This document shows, in pieces, positions 26,029 through 34,128 of a stretch of 34,189 nt of DNA. The position numbers and the translations under genes are program-made. A model generated the notes under the pieces. It had not been told where the DNA came from. It searched no databases and worked only from the letters and a program-made list of their open reading frames with translations. Origin of the DNA: Clostridiales bacterium (lineage in GTDB: Bacteria > Bacillota > Clostridia > TANB77 > CAG-508); assembly GCA_004553715.1 (NCBI GenBank), contig SFKP01000013.1, positions 1 to 34,189 on the forward strand. Reading direction: 5' to 3'. Positions within the stretch are counted from its first letter, which is position 1; each line of letters opens with the position of its first letter.

Positions 26029-28231
26029 ATGATAGCAGAGGTTATAATAAATACAAATGCAATATCTTTAAATAAAAATTTAGATTACATAGTGCCTAAA
26101 AAACTAGAAGAATCAGTTAAAATAGGCAATAGAGTTTTTGTGCCATTAAGAAACAAAAAAGAAGAAGGTTATATTATAAATTTAAAAGAAACGTCAAGTT
26201 TTGCAACTAAAGAAATTATAAAAATAGAAGATACAATTTTAACAGAAGAAGATATTAATTTTGCTAAATTAATGGCAAGAAGATATTTCTGTAATATTTC
26301 TGAATGTATTAAACTTATGCTACCACCAGGTTCTACATCTAAAAATTTAGACGCGAGAATTAAAGAAAAAACAGAAAAAGTAGTATATTTAAATGAAGAA
26401 AACGCGAATAGTAAAGTAAAACTTACAAAAAGACAAGAAGAGATATTAAAATTTCTTGCTAAAAATAATAGTATAAATATTTTAGAATTAGAAAAAGCTT
26501 TAAAAACAACAAGAAAAACTTTGCTAAATTTAGAAGAGATAGGTTTTATAAAAATAGTAGATGAGAGGATTATAAGAAATCCATTTCAAGGAAGAACTGT
26601 AAAAAAAGATAAACCATTAGAACTAACAGAAGAACAGAAAGCAGCATTTAACAAAATAAAGGATAGTAAGTATAAAGAATTTTTGATATATGGAATAACA
26701 GGTTCTCGGGAAAACCGAGGTATATTTGCAATTAATAGAAGAAACAATAAAAAGAGGTAAAACTGCCATTATGTTAGTACCAGAAATATCACTTACACCA
26801 CAAATGGTAGATAGATTTTCTGCGAGATTTGGTTATGAAAATATAGCAGTTATGCATAGCAAACTGTCACAAGGAGAAAGGTTTGATACTTGGGAAAAAA
26901 TAAAAAAAGGTAAAGTAAAAATTGTAATTGGTGCAAGGTCTGCAATATTTGCTCCAATACAAAATTTAGGAATAATCATTATTGATGAAGAACACGATTC
27001 ATCTTATAAATCAGATATGCCACCTAAATATAATTGCAAAGACATTGCAAAATATATTGCAAGGAAAAATGATATCCCTATAGTTTTAGGAAGTGCAACA
27101 CCAGATGTTGCAACATATTATAAAATAAGTCAAGATAAAAATGCGGAGGTAATTAGATTAACTAAAAGAGCAAATAATTCAAATTTACCAGAAGTTAAGT
27201 TAGTAGATTTAAGAAAAGAAATTGCCGAAGGGAATAGAAGCCCATTCAGTACTGAATTAAAAAAATTAATACAAGAAAATATTGATAATCATAAACAAAC
27301 TATTTTATTTTTAAACAGAAGAGGATTTTCTACTTTTGTAATGTGTAGAGATTGTGGTTATACTATAAAATGCAAAAGATGTAATATCAGTTTAACATAC
27401 CACTATAAAGAAAATAAGTTAAAATGCCATTATTGCGGATATGAAATAAATAACATTTCAATTTGCCCAAGTTGTAAAAGTAAGAATGTAAAATATTTTG
27501 GAACAGGCACTCAAAAATTAGAAGAAATAATTAAAAATGAATTTCCAAATGCTACAACTATTAGAATGGATATCGACACTGTAAGTAAAAAGAACTCTCA
27601 TGAAGATATTTTAAATAAATTTAAAAATGAAAATATTGATATACTTATTGGGACTCAAATGGTAGTAAAAGGGCATCACTTCCCAAATGTTACATTAGTA
27701 GGAGTAATTGCAGCAGATACAGCTCTAAATATGGAGGATTATAGAGCAAATGAAAAAACATTTGATATATTAACACAAGTAGCAGGAAGAGCTGGAAGAG
27801 AAAATCAGCCAGGAAAAGTTATTGTACAAACATATAATCCAGAAAATTTTTGCATCCAATGTGCAAAAGAACAAAATTATGATATGTTTTTTGACACAGA
27901 AATTGTTTTAAGAAAACAATTGAAATATCCACCATTTTGCGATATAATTATGTTTAGTATTACCGGAATATCAAAAGAAGAAACTAAAAAAGCATCGGAA
28001 AATTTATATAAAATTTTAAAAAATAAATCAGATATACATATCGAGATATTTAACCCAATGCCAGCTCCAATTGATAAAATTCAGAATAAATATAGATGGC
28101 GAATCATTGCTAAAGGAAAGCTTAGCAATAAATTATTAGATACTATAAATAGTGCATTAGAAGAGTTTTATGGGTTAAAATATAAAAATATTAGTATATC
28201 TGCAGATATTAATCCTATGAATATGATGTAA
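26029..28231 (+). CDS. priA: Primosomal protein N' (PriA helicase), with +1 frame change at CGG
   Basis: With one +1 shift this is a 733-residue PriA, the replication-restart helicase. The start ATG 26029 (IAEVIINTNAISLNKNLDYIVP) follows GGGAG; an ATG five codons upstream is in frame. The N-terminal 3'-DNA-binding and winged-helix parts are in frame one. The Walker A motif GITGS-GKTEVY contains the CGG: zero frame reads TCT CGG GAA AAC and ends 17 codons later, while GGG (26708-26710) continues as GKTEVYLQLIEETIKRGKTAIMLVPEISLTPQM. Then follow IIIDEEHDSSYKSDMPPKYNCKD, GSATPDVATY, the four-Cys-pair zinc region (MCRDCGYTIKCKRC ... CHYCGYEI ... CPSCKS), FGTGTQKLEEI, GTQMVVKGHHFPNVTLVG and QVAGRAGR. 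It is followed by def and fmt. Confidence 0.9.
26707..26710 (+). other. CGGG +1 frame-change site in priA
   Basis: In-frame CGG (26707-26709) is codon 227. Walker A Gly of GITGSGKT is GGG at 26708-26710. Preceding codon TCT, as in comM and recG. Confidence 0.9.
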
Positions 28232-28256
28232 AATATGTAGAAGGGAGACAAGTTAT

Positions 28257-28742
28257 ATGGCAATAAGAAATTTAAGATATGAAGGAGACGAAATCTTAAA
28301 AAAACAATCAAAAATAGTAGAAGAAATAAATGATAAAATAAGAGAATTAGCATTAGACATGATAGATACAATGCATAAATATGATGGAGTTGGCCTTGCA
28401 GCAGTACAAGTAGGAATATTAAAACAAGTAATAGTAATAGATTTATATGAAGAAGGAAAAAAGCCATATATAATTATAAATCCTAAAATTATTAAAACAG
28501 AAGGAACACAAACAGTTGAAGAAGGTTGCCTAAGTTTTCCAAATAAATTTGCTAAAATTGAAAGACCAGAAAAAATAGAAATAGAAGCTTTAGATGAAAA
28601 TGGGGAAAAAATAAAAATCATAGGGGAAGGTCTACTTGCACAAGCAATAGCTCATGAAATAGACCATTTAAATGGAGAAGTATTTATTCAAAAAATAATT
28701 CCTGGAACACTTGAAGTTATAAAACCAGAAGAGACAAAATAG
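28257..28742 (+). CDS. def: Peptide deformylase
   Basis: A 161-residue peptide deformylase, the metal enzyme that removes the formyl group from nascent protein N-termini. All three motifs are present: GVGLAAVQ (44-51), EGCLSFP with metal ligand Cys91, and AHEIDHLNG with His133, Glu134 and His137. Length is normal. The SD GAAGGGAGA lies 11-14 nt upstream. It follows priA by 25 nt and its TAG stop overlaps the SD of fmt, whose product adds the formyl group that this enzyme removes. No in-frame CGG. If fmt is truly dead, formylation would rely on another gene copy or be lost, and def would be the remaining half of the pair. Confidence 0.93.
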   Translation: MAIRNLRYEGDEILKKQSKIVEEINDKIRELALDMIDTMHKYDGVGLAAVQVGILKQVIVIDLYEEGKKPYIIINPKIIKTEGTQTVEEGCLSFPNKFAKIERPEKIEIEALDENGEKIKIIGEGLLAQAIAHEIDHLNGEVFIQKIIPGTLEVIKPEETK

Positions 28743-28750
28743 GAGGTATG

Positions 28751-29712
28751 ATGTTAAATATATTATTTATGGGTACTCCAGACTTTGCAATGGAGTCATT
28801 AAAAGCAATTTATGAGGCGAAATTTAATATTGTAGGAGTAGTAACAAATCCAGATAAACCACAGGGTAGAGGAATGAAGGTATCTTATACACCTGTTAAA
28901 AAATATGCTTTAGAAAAAAATATTCCTATATATCAGCCAGAACATATAAAAAATAACCCAGAGATGTTAAAAACAATAAAAAAGATTAACCCAGATGTAA
29001 TTTGCGTTGTAGCCTATGGCAAGATTTTACCAAAAGAGATATTAGATATTCCAAGATTTGGAGCAATAATACAGAGGAGCGGCACCAATACAATGGGCAG
29101 TAATAAATGGGGATAAAACCACAGGAATTACAACAATGTATATGGATGAAGGAATGGATACAGGAGACATGATATTAAAAAAAGAAGTTTTTATAGAAGA
29201 TAATGAAACAACAGGGATGTTATGGGAAAGACTTTCTAAAATGGGAGGAGAACTATTAGTAGAGACATTAAAAAAAGTAGAAAATGACATAGCTCCAAGA
29301 ACAAAACAACAAGGAGAAGCATCATATGCTCCAATGCTAAATAAAGAAATGGCTAGAATAGACTGGGAAAATAAAACAGCAAGTGAAATCAAAAACCTAG
29401 TAAGAGGATTAAACCCTATTATGGGAGCATATTCTTATTTAGATGGGAAAAAACTTAAAATTTGGAAGATAGAAAGAATAAGTAATGAAGATTTTTTTGA
29501 AACTCATTTAGAATTTAAAGAATATAGCAAAAAGTTTTTAGATATTCGGTGCCGGAACAATTATTTATATAGACAAAAAAGAAGGAATCTTTGTAAAAGC
29601 AAAAGATGAGGTTTTGCTAATATTAGAATTGCAAGCAGAAAATGCAAAAAAAATGAGTGTACAAGATTTTTTAAGGGGAAACAATATAGAAGTAGGACAA
29701 ATTTTTGAATAA
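28751..29712 (+). pseudogene. fmt: Methionyl-tRNA formyltransferase, broken by a small deletion and a CGG frame change
   Basis: The sequence clearly derives from Fmt, which formylates initiator Met-tRNA. MLNILFMGTPDFAMESL, TNPDKPQGRG and VVAYGKILPKEILDI begin it. At 29066-29072 the conserved segment after FGAI should read NVHASLLPKY before RGAAPIQWAVING; instead GCA ATA A joins TAC AGA GGA, so about 26 nt encoding the catalytic Asn and His are missing and the frame changes. The frame then runs with TGITTMYMDEGMDTGD and SYAPML to 29547, where a CGG again precedes a Gly codon and +1 reading restores GAGTIIYIDKKEGIFVKAKDEVLL to the stop at 29712. The deletion is unlike the other frame changes here and would remove activity. 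Two SD-proximal ATGs (28748, 28751) are possible. A mis-assembly could also explain the gap. Confidence 0.75.
29547..29550 (+). other. CGGT +1 frame-change site in fmt
   Basis: CGG (29547-29549) is in the frame of the middle part of fmt. The expected Gly of LDIGAGTIIYI is GGT at 29548-29550. Preceding codon ATT. Confidence 0.8.
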
Positions 29713-29716
29713 CAAC

Positions 29717-29745
29717 GTGCCAAAAGGGACGGGGAATTTTGGCAC
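29717..29745. repeat. REP-like hairpin with GGGACGG loop
   Basis: GTGCCAAAA (29717-29725) and TTTTGGCAC (29737-29745) form a perfect 9-bp stem around GGGACGGGGAA, five bases after the fmt stop. The loop resembles that of the hairpin at 15215-15245 read on the other strand. It could act as a terminator for priA-def-fmt. Confidence 0.6.
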
Positions 29746-29794
29746 ATGTTTGCCAAGAAGGATGAACTTTTTTTAAAAATAATGCCAAAAAACC

Positions 29795-29847
29795 ACTAGC
29801 CAAAAACTTAAGTCCCCGTGTCTTAAGGTGTCCCTTTGTCTAAATAT
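29795..29847 (+). repeat. Dispersed upstream element, copy 3
   Basis: CTAGCCAAAAACTTAAGTCCC ... AAGGTGTCCCTTTGTC, nearly identical to the copy at 19175. It ends about 32 nt before the predicted -35 of hpt-uvrC. Confidence 0.8.
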
Positions 29848-29879
29848 TTATAAGCAGACATATTTTTTCCTTTTAGGGG

Positions 29880-29908
29880 TTTAATTTAATAAAAAGATGT
29901 AGTATAAT
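29880..29908 (+). promoter_or_regulatory. Predicted promoter of hpt-uvrC
   Basis: A consensus TATAAT (29903-29908) with a poor -35 TTTAAT (29880-29885) at 17 nt, 38 nt before the ATG. Confidence 0.5.
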
Positions 29909-29946
29909 GTAAATTATGAGAATATTTTTTGAAAAGGGGTAATACA

Positions 29947-30480
29947 ATGAGTATTAATATGGATGAAATAAAAGTACTAATTGATGAACAAACATTACAA
30001 AGAAGAATTCAAGAGATGGCAGACCAAATAAAAAAAGATTATGAAGGGAAAACTATTACATTTATCTGTATATTAAAAGGGTCTGTATTTTTTACAGTTG
30101 ATTTAGCAAAAAAAATAGATGGAGATGTAAGACTAGAATTTATAAGAGTATCAAGTTATGGCGGAGATACTTGTAGCTCAGGCGAAATCAAGATGAAATT
30201 AGATCTAAAAGACAGTATTCGAGGCAAAGATGTAATTGTTATTGAAGATATAATTGATACTGGAAGAACTTTAAAATATTTATTAGAATATTTAACTTTA
30301 AAAAGACCAAATAGTCTAAAACTATGTACATTACTTAACAAGAAAGAAAGAAGAGTATGTGATGTGGATGTAGATTATGTAGGATTTGAAATACCAGATG
30401 AATTTGTTGTTGGTTACGGACTAGATTATGACGAAAAATATAGAAATTTACCTTATATAGGATATTTTGAAAATGTTTAA
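29947..30480 (+). CDS. hpt: Hypoxanthine phosphoribosyltransferase
   Basis: A 177-residue purine salvage enzyme that converts hypoxanthine or guanine plus PRPP to IMP or GMP. ILKGSVFFTVDLAKKI is the first loop, SSYGGDTCSSGEIK the flexible loop, VIVIEDIIDTGRTL the PRPP-binding motif, and VDYVGFEIPDEFVVGYGLDYDEKYRNLPYIG the C-terminal base-binding part. Length is typical. ATG 29947 follows AAGGGG at a good distance; an in-frame upstream ATG (29929) overlaps that SD. The end overlaps uvrC by eight bases, so the two are translationally coupled. The predicted promoter lies about 32 nt after the third copy of the dispersed upstream element. No in-frame CGG. Confidence 0.93.
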   Translation: MSINMDEIKVLIDEQTLQRRIQEMADQIKKDYEGKTITFICILKGSVFFTVDLAKKIDGDVRLEFIRVSSYGGDTCSSGEIKMKLDLKDSIRGKDVIVIEDIIDTGRTLKYLLEYLTLKRPNSLKLCTLLNKKERRVCDVDVDYVGFEIPDEFVVGYGLDYDEKYRNLPYIGYFENV

Positions 30481-32257
30481 TATAAAAGAAGAATTAAAAA
30501 AACTCCCAGCAAAACCGGGAGTTTATATTATGAAAGACAAAGAGGATGATATACTTTATGTAGGGAAAGCAGTTTCGTTAAAAAACAGAGTAAGACAATA
30601 CTTTATGAAAACAAATAAAACTGCAAGAATTCAAAAAATGGTATCATTAATAGACCATTTTGAATATGTCGTGACAGATAATGAAGTAGAGGCTCTTCTT
30701 TTAGAGTGCAATTTGATAAAACAAAACAGCCCCAAGTTTAATGTTTTATTAAAAGATGATAAAACATATCCATATATAAAGATAAATATAAAGGAAGATT
30801 TTCCAAATATTTATATTACAAGAACATTAAAAAATGATGGAGCAAAATATTTTGGCCCTTATGCAAATGTATATGCAGCAAAAGAAATGGTGTCTTTTAT
30901 AAGAGAAAAGTTTCAAATAAGACAGTGTAAAAATTTGAAATTTCAAAAAAGGCCATGTATAAATTATGGAATAAAAAAATGTTTAGCACCATGTGCAAAT
31001 AAAGTTAGTAAAGAAGAATATAGCAAAATTATAAATCAAATTATTTTACTTTTAGATGGAAAAACAAATGAGATTATTAAAGAATTAACTGAGCAAATGC
31101 AAGAATATTCGCTTAATCAACAATATGAAAAAGCAGCTATTGCAAGAGATAAGATAAATGCTATAAAAAAGATATCGGAAAAGCAAAAAGTATCAAACTT
31201 AAATGAAAATAGTATAGATGTAATTGGTTTATATAAAAATGAATTAGCAACTTGTATTGAGATATTTTTTATTAGAAATAGTAAAATGATAGGAAGAGAA
31301 CACTATTTTCTAAATGATTTGCAGGAAGAAAAGATAGAAGATATATTATCTATTTTTATTAAACAATATTATATGAAAAAGCTAGACATACCAAATAAAA
31401 TTATGATACAACAAGAAATATCAGATAGCGAAAATATTAGCAAAATGCTAAATATGGCATTTAATAAAAACATAGAATTTAAAATTCCTAAAAAAGGTGA
31501 AAAATTACGATTCGTAGAACTTGCTATAAATAATGCAAAAATCACATTAGAAAACAAATACAGTTCAAAACAGAATTTATTACTAGAGTTAAAAGAGATA
31601 TTAAAATTAGAAAAATTACCAAGACAAATAGAGAGTTTTGATATATCAAATTTACATGGAGACTATATTGTAGCTGGAATGTGCGTAGCAAAAGATGGTA
31701 TAATTCATAAAGGTTTATCAAAACGATTTAAGATTAAAACTGTATTTAAACAGGATGATCCAAAATGTATGACAGAGGTAGTTTCAAGGAGATTAAAACA
31801 TTCTATGGAGAATGATAAAGCTTTTGGAAAAATTCCAGATGTTATTTTTGCAGATGGTGGAATAACACAGATAAATGCTATAAAATCAGCAATACAAGAG
31901 TATAGTTTAAAAATTCCTGTGTTTGGAATGGTAAAAGATAGCAGACATAGAACAAAAAAGCTAATTAATGAAACAGGAAAAGAAATTGAAATTACAGAAG
32001 ATATAATGAATTTTATAACTAACCTGCAAGATGAGGTACACAGGGTAGCAATAGAATATAATAGAAAATTAAGAGATAAAGAAACAACTAAATCAGCGTT
32101 AGATGATATTTCAGGAATTGGTAAAAAAAGAAAACAAGAATTAATTAAGAAATTTAACAGCATAGAGAATATAAAAAAAGCAGATATTGGAGAATTAACT
32201 AAAATTAAAGGAATTACTGAAGAAATGGCTAGAAAAATCAAGAAAGAATTGGATTAA
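30473..32257 (+). CDS. uvrC: Excinuclease ABC subunit UvrC
   Basis: A 594-residue UvrC, the nuclease subunit of nucleotide excision repair. The GIY-YIG domain is at the N-terminus (LPAKPGVYIMKD ... DILYVGKAVSLKNRVRQYF). The Cys-rich motif QKRPCINYGIKKCLAPC follows, then a UvrB-interacting helix pair (QQYEKAAIARDKI), the RNase H-like C-terminal nuclease (IESFDISNLHGDYIVAGMCV, DVIFADGGITQI, HRVAIEYNRKLR) and the terminal helix-hairpin-helix (ALDDISGIGKKRKQELIKKF). ATG 30473 overlaps the hpt stop; an in-frame TTG at 30467 is possible. It is the one large DNA-repair gene in the window without a CGG frame change, which is relevant when judging whether the changes mark the whole repair set. Confidence 0.94.
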   Translation: MFNIKEELKKLPAKPGVYIMKDKEDDILYVGKAVSLKNRVRQYFMKTNKTARIQKMVSLIDHFEYVVTDNEVEALLLECNLIKQNSPKFNVLLKDDKTYPYIKINIKEDFPNIYITRTLKNDGAKYFGPYANVYAAKEMVSFIREKFQIRQCKNLKFQKRPCINYGIKKCLAPCANKVSKEEYSKIINQIILLLDGKTNEIIKELTEQMQEYSLNQQYEKAAIARDKINAIKKISEKQKVSNLNENSIDVIGLYKNELATCIEIFFIRNSKMIGREHYFLNDLQEEKIEDILSIFIKQYYMKKLDIPNKIMIQQEISDSENISKMLNMAFNKNIEFKIPKKGEKLRFVELAINNAKITLENKYSSKQNLLLELKEILKLEKLPRQIESFDISNLHGDYIVAGMCVAKDGIIHKGLSKRFKIKTVFKQDDPKCMTEVVSRRLKHSMENDKAFGKIPDVIFADGGITQINAIKSAIQEYSLKIPVFGMVKDSRHRTKKLINETGKEIEITEDIMNFITNLQDEVHRVAIEYNRKLRDKETTKSALDDISGIGKKRKQELIKKFNSIENIKKADIGELTKIKGITEEMARKIKKELD

Positions 32258-32317
32258 AACTTATCATATTTATGAGCACTCATGAATACATTAAAAGTGG
32301 ACAAGGAGTGATTAAAT

Positions 32318-32419
32318 ATGAAAAAAAGGTTTTTAAAAATATGTTTTATTATGTTTGGAGTGTTATCAGTTGTAAATTTAGTGCTTATTTATGATTTTTT
32401 TAGAATACTTCAGACATAA
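32318..32419 (+). CDS. Small membrane peptide of 33 residues
   Basis: An ATG at 32318 follows a strong ribosome-binding block (AAGGAGTGATTAAAT, the same type as before buk, recG and the AI-2E gene) and opens a 33-codon frame ending at TAA 32417-32419. The product starts MKKRFLKIC and then has one hydrophobic segment of about 19 residues (FIMFGVLSVVNLVLIYDFF), so it would be a single-pass membrane peptide with a basic N-terminus. It lies between uvrC and the methyltransferase gene, 14 nt before the latter. No known family recognised. The SD and composition support a real gene. Confidence 0.5.
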   Translation: MKKRFLKICFIMFGVLSVVNLVLIYDFFRILQT

Positions 32420-32433
32420 AAAAAGGAGTAAAA

Positions 32434-33294
32434 ATGGAAGTTGCAAACAAATGGCAAGATTATGAGTTATTAGATATGGCAAGTGGAGAAAAACTAGAAA
32501 AGTGGGGGAAATACATATTAGTAAGACCAGACCCACAAATTATATGGAGCAAAAAGAGCTTTCCTGAAATGTGGAATAAAAAAGATGCTACATATAATAG
32601 AAGCAAAACTGGTGGAGGTAGTTGGAGTTATAAAACAAAATTACCAGAGAACTGGCAAATAAAATATAAAGACTTAACATTTAATATAAAACCAATGGGA
32701 TTTAAGCATACTGGTTTGTTCCCAGAGCAAGCAGTTAATTGGGATTGGATGATAGAAAAAATAAAAAAAGCAGGAAGACCAATTAAAGTGTTAAACTTAT
32801 TTGCATACACTGGAGGTGCAACTGTTGCGTGTTTATACGCAGGTGCATCTGTTTGCCATGTAGATAGCTCAAAAGGAATGGTTTCATGGGCAAAAGAAAA
32901 TGTTAATTCTTCTAAATTACAGAATAGACCTGTAAGATATATAGTAGATGATGTAACAAAATTTGTACAAAGAGAAATAAGAAGAGAGAGTTATTATGAC
33001 GCTATAATAATGGATCCACCATCTTATGGAAGAGGAACATCAGGTGAGGTTTGGCAATTCGAGCAAAATATTGAAGAATTAGTTTCATTGTGTACAAAAG
33101 TACTAACAAAAAATCCATTATTCTTTTTGATAAATTCATATACAACAGGAATATCTTCAGAAGTATTATCTAATATATTAACACTAAATATGAGTAAGTA
33201 TAATGGAAAAATAAAATCCGGAGAGATAGGATTACCAATGAAAAATAGCAAATTGATTCTTCCTTGTGGAATATATGGAAGATGGGAAAAATAG
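32434..33294 (+). CDS. Class I SAM-dependent methyltransferase (RlmI/COG1092-like)
   Basis: A 286-residue methyltransferase related to the RlmI/RlmL-C group of rRNA methyltransferases (PF10672). After an N-terminal RNA-binding-like part (residues 1-110, with SGEKLEKWGKYILVRPDPQIIW and GFKHTGLFPEQAVNWDWM) comes the SAM fold: motif I VLNLFAYTGGATVACLYAGA, HVDSSKGMVSWAKEN, and the catalytic-type MDPPSYGRG (motif IV), which suits methylation of an exocyclic amine or a cytosine in RNA. The PUA domain of full RlmI is missing; this shorter form is common in Firmicutes. SD AAAAGGAG (32420-32427). It ends 27 nt before a terminator. Target unknown. Confidence 0.83.
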   Translation: MEVANKWQDYELLDMASGEKLEKWGKYILVRPDPQIIWSKKSFPEMWNKKDATYNRSKTGGGSWSYKTKLPENWQIKYKDLTFNIKPMGFKHTGLFPEQAVNWDWMIEKIKKAGRPIKVLNLFAYTGGATVACLYAGASVCHVDSSKGMVSWAKENVNSSKLQNRPVRYIVDDVTKFVQREIRRESYYDAIIMDPPSYGRGTSGEVWQFEQNIEELVSLCTKVLTKNPLFFLINSYTTGISSEVLSNILTLNMSKYNGKIKSGEIGLPMKNSKLILPCGIYGRWEK

Positions 33295-33321
33295 TTATGT
33301 AAATTTTATAAATAACAAAAA

Positions 33322-33367
33322 ACATATATGAAAATGAATTTTAAAAATTTTCATATATGTTTTTTTA
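33322..33367 (+). terminator. Terminator after the methyltransferase gene
   Basis: ACATATATGAAAAT (33322-33335) and ATTTTCATATATGT (33347-33360) form a 14-bp perfect stem, followed by six Ts. Confidence 0.85.
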
Positions 33368-33446
33368 TGTTTCATGTAAAAAATAAAAATCATCTAAAAT
33401 ATGAGCTAAAATGAACTTGTCCAAGGGAATAGAAGAGGTGATTTTG

Positions 33447-34082
33447 TTGGTAGAAAAGTTTTGTAAAATGTTAACGCAAAAAATTAGAAATAAAATGCCA
33501 GAGATAGATGATGAAAGAGCTGAAGTAATTAATTATGGCTTGCAATTAGTACTAGGAGAGATACCAAAAACAATAATTATTTTATTAACTGCTTGGCTTC
33601 TTAGAATACTTAAATTAACCGTTTTAGCTTTTTTGATTATTATACCATATAGAACTTTTTCTGGGGGAGTACATTTAAAAACACATATTGGTTGTATTAT
33701 AGCAACAACAATATCATATATAGGAAATGCTTTTTTAAGTAGTAAAATAGTACTTGCATCTAATATTAAATTTATATTGATAATTGCAATCTGGATTTTT
33801 AGTATATTTATGATAAAGCTATATGCTCCTGCAGATACAGAAGCGGTGCCTATTTTAAGAAAAAAAGAAAGAAGAATAAAAAAACTTTTATCATATATTA
33901 CAATGACATTAAATTTGTTAATTGCATTTTTTATAAAAAACCAAGTTATATCTAATTTATTGATTTTTGGAACGCTAATTCAAACAATAACAATTACAAG
34001 GTTTATATATAAACTAACAAACAATAAATATGGATATGAAGAATATATGAAAAATGAAAATATCCAAACGTCGATACTATAA
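33447..34082 (+). CDS. agrB: AgrB-like peptide-processing membrane protease
   Basis: A roughly 211-residue polytopic protein of the AgrB family, the membrane cysteine protease that cleaves and cyclises the AgrD precursor into an autoinducing peptide. The active-site region IPYRTFSGGVHLKTHIGC contains the conserved Arg, GG, His and Cys in the expected spacing, flanked by about five hydrophobic segments. I place the start at TTG 33447 after GAGGTGA; TTG 33444 is equally in frame and an ATG at 33411 has no SD. The last 30 residues are hydrophilic. Directly downstream (47 nt) is an agrD-like gene, which confirms the assignment. Sensor kinase and regulator genes (agrC, agrA) would be expected beyond the window. 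Confidence 0.9.
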   Translation: MVEKFCKMLTQKIRNKMPEIDDERAEVINYGLQLVLGEIPKTIIILLTAWLLRILKLTVLAFLIIIPYRTFSGGVHLKTHIGCIIATTISYIGNAFLSSKIVLASNIKFILIIAIWIFSIFMIKLYAPADTEAVPILRKKERRIKKLLSYITMTLNLLIAFFIKNQVISNLLIFGTLIQTITITRFIYKLTNNKYGYEEYMKNENIQTSIL

Positions 34083-34128
34083 ATTAATACATAAATTTAA
34101 ATATGGAAAAGAAAGGGGGAAGAATAAC

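Noticed and set aside
29072..29080. AGG in fmt as another +1 site of the same kind
   Set aside because: Moving +1 at AGG gives GAAP, but ten conserved residues before it are still missing, so a deletion fits better and the CGG signature is absent.
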